Assembly (NCBI GenBank): GCA_945866505.1
Contig: CAMBHH010000128.1
Coordinates: 1 to 9,729, forward strand
Direction of reading: 5' to 3'
DNA length: 9,729 bases
Origin: Flavobacterium psychrophilum
GTDB taxonomy: Bacteria; Bacteroidota; Bacteroidia; Flavobacteriales; Flavobacteriaceae
Each line of letters starts with the position of its first letter. The stretch's first letter is position 1. Shown one piece after another: positions 6,624-9,729 of this stretch. The translations under genes were made by a program, and so were the position numbers. A model generated the notes under the pieces. It was not told the origin of the DNA, searched no databases, and was given only the letters and a program-made list of their open reading frames with translations.

Positions 6624-6628
6624 TACAG

Positions 6629-6732
6629 TTCGTAAAAACAAATGTAGGTTGGCTCTTGAGCTGTAAATTATTATTAATTCACTAGTATTATATTTTAAAA
6701 AAGCTTCGTCTTAATAAACGAAGCTTTTTTTT
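6629..6732 (+). ncRNA. Candidate small RNA ending at the 6697-6730 hairpin
   Basis: A transcript starting about 6 nt after the TAAATTTG word would run roughly 100 nt and stop at a strong hairpin followed by eight T residues. No start codon in it opens more than a few codons. Near its 5' end TACAGTT (6624-6630) can pair with AGCTGTA (6659-6665) with one G-U pair, although part of the left arm may lie before the start site. No known RNA family is recognised. The hairpin also serves the convergent DUF4442 gene, so its presence is not independent evidence for the RNA. Confidence 0.25.
6697..6730. terminator. Bidirectional hairpin terminator
   Basis: AAAAAAGCTTCGT (6697-6709) and ACGAAGCTTTTTT (6718-6730) pair perfectly over 13 bp around an 8-nt loop. 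The T-run continues to 6732 on the plus strand, and a TTTTTT run followed by AAAATATAA follows on the minus strand. It lies 25 bp after the DUF4442 stop codon and should end that gene's transcript; it would work equally well for plus-strand transcription. Confidence 0.85.
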
Positions 6733-6755
6733 GTCTGCATAAAAAGCAAATATAC

Positions 6756-7208
6756 TCATTTCATCTTGACACTCCATTCGAATTCCATTTCTGAAACTTG
6801 TTCTCCTTTTTCGTTTGTTGCAATAGATTTCATCCAGAAAGTTTTTCCTTCTCCAGTTTCAATCGCTTCCTGAATAGTTTTTGCTGCTAGATTTCCATCA
6901 AGGCATTCGAAAGTGATTCTTCCTGTGGCTTTTTTAGAAAAATTAGATTTATTATTAGCAACCAGCATAGAAATCTTTTTACCGCTATTATGAATATGAT
7001 TCATCACCAAAGCTCCTGTAGAAAGTTCAGCAGCCATAGCTTGCACTGCAAAATACATGGAGTTGAATGGATTTTGGTTGATCCAACGGTGCTTTGCCGT
7101 GACTACACATTTCGCATCTTCTATTTGTTTGACCCGAACTCCGCAAATAAATGCTGAGGGCAATTTGAAAAACAGAAATTTATTGAGATTCGCTACTGAA
7201 AACTTCAT
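6756..7208 (-). CDS. DUF4442 domain protein, hotdog-fold (thioesterase-like)
   Basis: I start this gene at the ATG at 7208, giving 150 residues that begin MKFSVANLNKFLFFKLPSAF, as is usual for the family. The open frame extends to 7334, but the extra 42 residues show no family resemblance. The central helix NPFNSMYFAVQAMAAE (46-61) and the following strands fit the hotdog fold of acyl-CoA thioesterase-like DUF4442 proteins. In hotdog enzymes this helix lines the acyl-thioester site; no experimentally defined catalytic residue can be assigned here. Proteins of this type are cytoplasmic and could hydrolyse acyl-CoA, but the substrate is unknown. The gene is monocistronic: grpE lies over 300 bp away beyond a terminator, and the next gene upstream is divergent. 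Confidence 0.82.
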   Translation of the reverse strand: MKFSVANLNKFLFFKLPSAFICGVRVKQIEDAKCVVTAKHRWINQNPFNSMYFAVQAMAAELSTGALVMNHIHNSGKKISMLVANNKSNFSKKATGRITFECLDGNLAAKTIQEAIETGEGKTFWMKSIATNEKGEQVSEMEFEWSVKMK

Positions 7209-7442
7209 TGTTAGAATTTTTATTCTTGTAAAAATAACAAAAATTGGCAAAACATTGATGTTGTTTCTCCATTTTATAAAAATACACAATAGTGCCAATG
7301 TTTTAAAGGGTTCACCCAAGTAGTTTAAATTCAAGCAGCATATTTAAATGTTAATTTTTTGTTAATATTTGGTACTATGCGATACAAGATACTGTCTTTT
7401 AGATATATATTTGCATAAGAAATTACTATATACTTTTACACT
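7209..7442. other. Divergent intergenic region
   Basis: This 234-bp AT-rich gap separates the DUF4442 gene (minus) from the DUF4870 gene (plus). It holds the rightward promoter word at 7406-7413 and a short palindromic pair TTTAAAT (7323-7329) and ATTTAAA (7342-7348). No clear promoter for the DUF4442 gene was found; the nearest word is AATTTTTG (7245-7238 on the minus strand), with one mismatch to TAnnTTTG. Confidence 0.5.
7406..7413 (+). promoter_or_regulatory. -7 promoter element of the DUF4870-PadR-PspC operon
   Basis: TATATTTG matches TAnnTTTG exactly and would place the transcription start near 7420, about 20 bp before the ATG at 7443. No TTTG or TTG occurs at the expected distance upstream (7383-7389), so the -33 element is missing or degenerate and an accessory regulator could be needed. 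Confidence 0.5.
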
Positions 7443-7898
7443 ATGGAAACAACAAATAATAAAAACCTAGCAACCTTCACTCATTTGAGTGCATTGAGTC
7501 AATACTGTATTCCTTTCGGAAATTATATTTTTCCGATTGTGATTTGGAGTTCTAATAAAGATAAATCTGAATTTATTGATTTTAATGGCAAACAAGTTAT
7601 TAATTTTCAACTGAGTATGTTTCTGTACTCTTTAGTTCTTGCTATGATTGCCATTCCAATAATTCTAGTTACAGTTTTTAACAATATCCCCTTAGACACC
7701 ATAATAAATGATAGGGATTTTATGAGGCATGATCTTAGTGTAGAAAATATAAGCGGAATTGCAATTGTAGCTATCCTGGCCATTATTCTATTTGTAAGTT
7801 TGAAAGTTGCCGAATTTTTCCTGATTATTTATGCCTCTGTGAAAGCTTCTAGTGGAGAAAATTTCCAGTACCCGTTAACTATAAAATTTATTAAATAA
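7443..7898 (+). CDS. DUF4870 domain-containing membrane protein
   Basis: The 151-residue protein has the layout of DUF4870 (Tic20-like small membrane proteins). The N-terminal THLSALSQYCIPFGNYIFPI (13-32) leads into a first membrane segment ending in the marker IVIWSSNKD. FIDFNGKQVINFQLS (44-58) is the typical segment before the second membrane span (about 57-78). A third span covers about 104-130, with a short charged loop, DRDFMRHDLS, between. The function of the family in bacteria is unknown. The gene is first in a plus-strand run with a secreted protein, a PadR regulator and a PspC-domain protein, which suggests an envelope-related role. The 46 bp that follow are a tandem repeat. Confidence 0.85.
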   Translation: METTNNKNLATFTHLSALSQYCIPFGNYIFPIVIWSSNKDKSEFIDFNGKQVINFQLSMFLYSLVLAMIAIPIILVTVFNNIPLDTIINDRDFMRHDLSVENISGIAIVAILAIILFVSLKVAEFFLIIYASVKASSGENFQYPLTIKFIK

Positions 7899-7904
7899 AT
7901 CTTT

Positions 7905-7944
7905 AAATCAATCAATCAAATCAATCAATTAAATCAATCAAAAA
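7905..7944. repeat. AATCAATCA-type tandem repeat before the small secreted protein
   Basis: The stretch consists of imperfect iterations of ATCA and AATCAATCA, interrupted once by TTA at 7929-7931. It fills most of the gap between the DUF4870 stop and the ATG at 7945, so it lies in the translation-initiation region of the next gene. Part of it (ATCAATCAAAAAATGAA, 7933-7949) recurs at 8293-8309. Confidence 0.75.
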
Positions 7945-8286
7945 ATGAAAAAGCTACTTTTAATCACAGTACTTTTGGTTGCAATCACAACCAAATTATC
8001 AGCTCAAGAAAAAAAAATTATTGAAATCAAAAAAATTGAAAATAATCAATTTAAAATTGCTGCAAAAGAAGAAATGAATATCAATTTAAAATTTAATCTT
8101 GATCTAGAGGATGATTACAATGTTGTTATATTTGATAAAGATATGAACAAGGTGTCTTCTAGAAAAAAATTAAAAAATGGAGAAAACAAAATTGCATTTA
8201 CTATTGAAGAAGGAGATCAGTACACCGTAAATTTTATTGGTACAAGTTCGATAAAGATAGTTGCAACAACAATTGCCGAAAATTAA
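7945..8286 (+). CDS. Small secreted protein of unknown function
   Basis: The 113-residue protein begins with a clear Sec signal peptide: MKK, a hydrophobic core LLLITVLLVAI (4-14), and a likely signal peptidase I site after Ala20 (KLSA before Gln21). No lipobox cysteine is present; the protein has no cysteine at all. The mature part of about 93 residues is rich in Lys, Glu, Asn and Ile and alternates in a way that suggests beta strands, for example YNVVIFDKDMNKVSS and YTVNFIGTSSIKIVATTI. I do not recognise a domain. It resembles a small Ig-like or carboxypeptidase-regulatory-like beta sandwich, but this is a guess. It sits between the DUF4870 and PadR genes in the same direction and is probably cotranscribed. 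Confidence 0.75.
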   Translation: MKKLLLITVLLVAITTKLSAQEKKIIEIKKIENNQFKIAAKEEMNINLKFNLDLEDDYNVVIFDKDMNKVSSRKKLKNGENKIAFTIEEGDQYTVNFIGTSSIKIVATTIAEN

Positions 8287-8304
8287 AAAATCATCAATCA
8301 AAAA

Positions 8305-8355
8305 ATGAACAGTTCAATCCAATCCAAAAACAAAAAAGAGAGTTATGAACATTGA
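8305..8355 (+). CDS. Possible 16-codon upstream ORF overlapping the padR start
   Basis: ATG at 8305 opens a 16-codon frame (MNSSIQSKNKKESYEH) that stops at TGA 8353-8355, so it overlaps the PadR ATG at 8345 by 11 bp in another frame. Its upstream sequence is identical to that of the secreted-protein gene. It could couple translation to the PadR gene or be chance; it has no recognisable product. Confidence 0.2.
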   Translation: MNSSIQSKNKKESYEH

Positions 8356-8677
8356 AAACACAAAAGCCCAAATGCGCAAAGGTGTTCTAGAGTTTTGCAT
8401 CTTGTCAGTCCTAAAAGACAAAGAAGCATACACTTCAGAAATATTAGACACTTTGAAAGACGCAAAATTATTGGTTGTGGAGGGAACGGTTTATCCGTTG
8501 CTCACCCGATTGAAAAACGACGGATTACTCAACTACCGTTGGGAAGAATCTTTATCTGGTCCACCAAGAAAATATTATGGTTTGACCGAAATTGGACAAA
8601 CTTTTTTAAACGAATTAAATGGCACCTGGACTGAATTGTCTGATGCAGTAAACCTAATCACAAACCAAAAACAATAG
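8345..8677 (+). CDS. PadR family transcriptional regulator
   Basis: The 110-residue protein is a winged helix-turn-helix regulator of the short PadR type. The N-terminal QMRKGVLEFCILSVL (9-23), the recognition helix region EGTVYPLLTRLKNDGLL (46-62) and the wing with SGPPRKYYGLT (71-81) are all diagnostic. The C-terminal helix (82-105), used for dimerisation, is short, as in group 2 PadR proteins. Such proteins usually repress their own operon and are relieved by small molecules or stress signals. The stop codon lies 2 bp before the PspC-domain gene, so the two are almost certainly cotranscribed and may be translationally coupled; PspC-PadR pairing is common in Bacteroidota. An AAAAAAGAGAG stretch precedes the ATG. 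Confidence 0.93.
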   Translation: MNIENTKAQMRKGVLEFCILSVLKDKEAYTSEILDTLKDAKLLVVEGTVYPLLTRLKNDGLLNYRWEESLSGPPRKYYGLTEIGQTFLNELNGTWTELSDAVNLITNQKQ

Positions 8678-8679
8678 TC

Positions 8680-9729
8680 ATGAACAAAACTGTAAACATA
8701 AATTTAGGCGGAATGTTCTTCCATATTGACGAAGATGCATACCAAAAACTAAACCGATATTTTGATGCTATAAAACGTTCCTTATCAAATTCATCAGGTC
8801 AAGACGAAATCATAAAAGACATTGAAATGCGTGTTTCGGAATTATTGACCGAAAAACAAAAAACAGAGAACCACGTTGTGGGTCTTAAAGATGTTGACGA
8901 AGTAATTGCCGTAATGGGTCAGCCAGAAGATTATAGAATTGACGAAGAAGGAATCGGAAATAGTACGACCAATTTTTCGACTTCTAACACAAGAAAACTG
9001 TATCGAGATACCGAAAAAGGCCTCATTGGTGGTGTTGCCACAGGTCTAGGGCATTATTTTGGAATTGACGCTGTTTGGTTGAAAATTTTGTTTTCGATCT
9101 TCGTTATTGCTGGGTTTGGTTCGGGTATTTTAGCCTACATCATCCTATGGATAGTAATGCCAGAAGCTAAGACCACGGCCGAAAAACTTGAAATGACTGG
9201 CGAGCCGGTAACCATTTCAAACATCGAGAAAAAAGTAAGAGAAGAGTTTGAAAACGTTTCGGACAAATTCAAAAATGCCAATTATGACGAAATGGGAAAC
9301 CGAGTAAAAACGGGAGCCGAAAAAATAGGTAGCTCGCTAGGCGATTTTATTATTGCTGTTTTAAGAGTTTTTTCAAAATTCCTAGGAGTAATTTTGATAA
9401 TGACAGGTCTATTTATATTAGCTGCCTTATTTATTGCAGTATTTACTTTAGGTTCGTCATCAATAATTGAAGTGCCGTGGAAAGAGTTTATCGAGGCTGG
9501 CAATTTTACAGATTATCCGGTTTGGACATTTGGATTAATCATGTTTTTTGCTGTTGGAATTCCGTTCTTTTTCTTATCATTATTGGGTTTCAAATTGTTG
9601 TCTCCTAATTTGAAATCAATAGGTAATATTGCAAAATATACGTTATTGGCCATCTGGTTACTATCTGTTTCCTTGGCAATCGCTATTGGATTAAAACAAG
9701 CATCAGCCTTCGCTATTGATGGAAGGGTT
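8680..9729 (+). CDS. PspC domain-containing membrane protein, C-terminus cut by window edge
   Basis: An open frame of 350 codons runs from the ATG at 8680 to the end of the window. The N-terminal part, MNKTVNINLGGMFFHIDEDA, continues with a helical region carrying KDIEMRVSELLTEKQ (46-60) and DVDEVIAVMGQPEDYR (71-86), as in Bacteroidota PspC proteins. The PspC domain spans about 105-164 (RKLYRDTEKGLIGG to WIVMPEA) and includes one membrane segment near 136-160. An amphipathic linker follows, then membrane segments at about 222-259, probably two, at 281-304 and at 318-340. PspC was first defined in the phage-shock envelope-stress response of enterobacteria; in this phylum the domain often occurs with PadR and an adhesin-like C-terminal part. 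The start overlaps nothing and lies 2 bp after the PadR stop. How much is missing cannot be judged. Confidence 0.9.
   Translation, partial: MNKTVNINLGGMFFHIDEDAYQKLNRYFDAIKRSLSNSSGQDEIIKDIEMRVSELLTEKQKTENHVVGLKDVDEVIAVMGQPEDYRIDEEGIGNSTTNFSTSNTRKLYRDTEKGLIGGVATGLGHYFGIDAVWLKILFSIFVIAGFGSGILAYIILWIVMPEAKTTAEKLEMTGEPVTISNIEKKVREEFENVSDKFKNANYDEMGNRVKTGAEKIGSSLGDFIIAVLRVFSKFLGVILIMTGLFILAALFIAVFTLGSSSIIEVPWKEFIEAGNFTDYPVWTFGLIMFFAVGIPFFFLSLLGFKLLSPNLKSIGNIAKYTLLAIWLLSVSLAIAIGLKQASAFAIDGRV

Larger units (their letters stand above)
6502..6755. other. Remaining long intergenic region upstream of grpE
   Basis: No open reading frame with a recognisable product is visible here. It contains two TGTACA palindromes (6532-6537 and 6622-6627), an exact TAnnTTTG word facing right (6616-6623), and the hairpin at 6697-6730. 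These are listed separately as a possible small RNA gene and its control sites. Confidence 0.5.

Noticed and set aside
7209..7334. N-terminal extension of the DUF4442 gene to an ATG at 7334
   Set aside because: The 42 extra residues show no resemblance to the family, and the ATG at 7208 gives the usual MKFS start and normal length.
7323..7348. TTTAAAT/ATTTAAA pair as an operator
   Set aside because: Seven-base AT palindromic pairs are expected by chance in DNA this AT-rich, and it is not placed at a promoter element.
7905..7944. Possible CRISPR-like array
   Set aside because: The units are 4-9 bp without unique spacers of regular length, and no cas genes are nearby; it is a simple tandem repeat.
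8095..8286. Type IX secretion C-terminal sorting domain in the small secreted protein
   Set aside because: The strand pattern is loosely similar, but the protein is too short for a cargo plus sorting domain and lacks the usual conserved Gly and terminal Lys pattern.
9282..9503. Minus-strand open frame inside the PspC gene
   Set aside because: It is antisense to the continuous 350-codon PspC-domain frame and has no recognisable product.

Overview
The window looks like chromosomal DNA of a Flavobacterium-like member of the Bacteroidota. It is AT-rich, its start codons lack strong Shine-Dalgarno sites, and several upstream regions carry the Bacteroidota -7 word TAnnTTTG. Most products are types typical of flavobacteria: a DnaJ of the four-cysteine kind, a GAFTSA-type sigma-54 activator, and DUF4442, DUF4870 and PadR-PspC proteins. 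Species assignment rests on this resemblance only, because no rRNA is present.

Left two thirds (1-6447), minus strand. Read in the direction of transcription the order is grpE, dnaJ, terminator, ABC ATPase, ABC-2 permease, sigma-54 response regulator, a single-domain DEAD-box-like ATPase, and a DUF2007 protein cut by the left edge. grpE and dnaJ form a co-chaperone pair with a recognisable promoter upstream of grpE and a strong hairpin terminator after dnaJ. The next five genes are codirectional with gaps of 50-90 bp. Three of these gaps hold low-complexity direct or inverted repeats of different sequence.

Middle (6448-7442). A 308-bp gap upstream of grpE holds the grpE promoter, two TGTACA palindromes, a promoter-like word facing right and a bidirectional hairpin terminator; together these could make a small RNA gene. 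Next comes a minus-strand DUF4442 hotdog-fold gene, then a divergent intergenic region.

Right third (7443-9729), plus strand. A probable envelope-related operon contains a DUF4870 membrane protein, a small secreted protein, a PadR-family regulator and a PspC-domain membrane protein cut by the right edge. PadR and PspC are separated by only 2 bp, so the regulator probably controls this membrane module.

I see no mobile element, CRISPR array, tRNA or rRNA, and no clear new multigene system. The points most worth a second look are the sigma-54 activator without a DNA-binding domain, the DEAD-box protein with only one RecA-like domain, the DnaJ that has lost one of its two zinc sites, the candidate small RNA before grpE, and the repeat-filled intergenic gaps.
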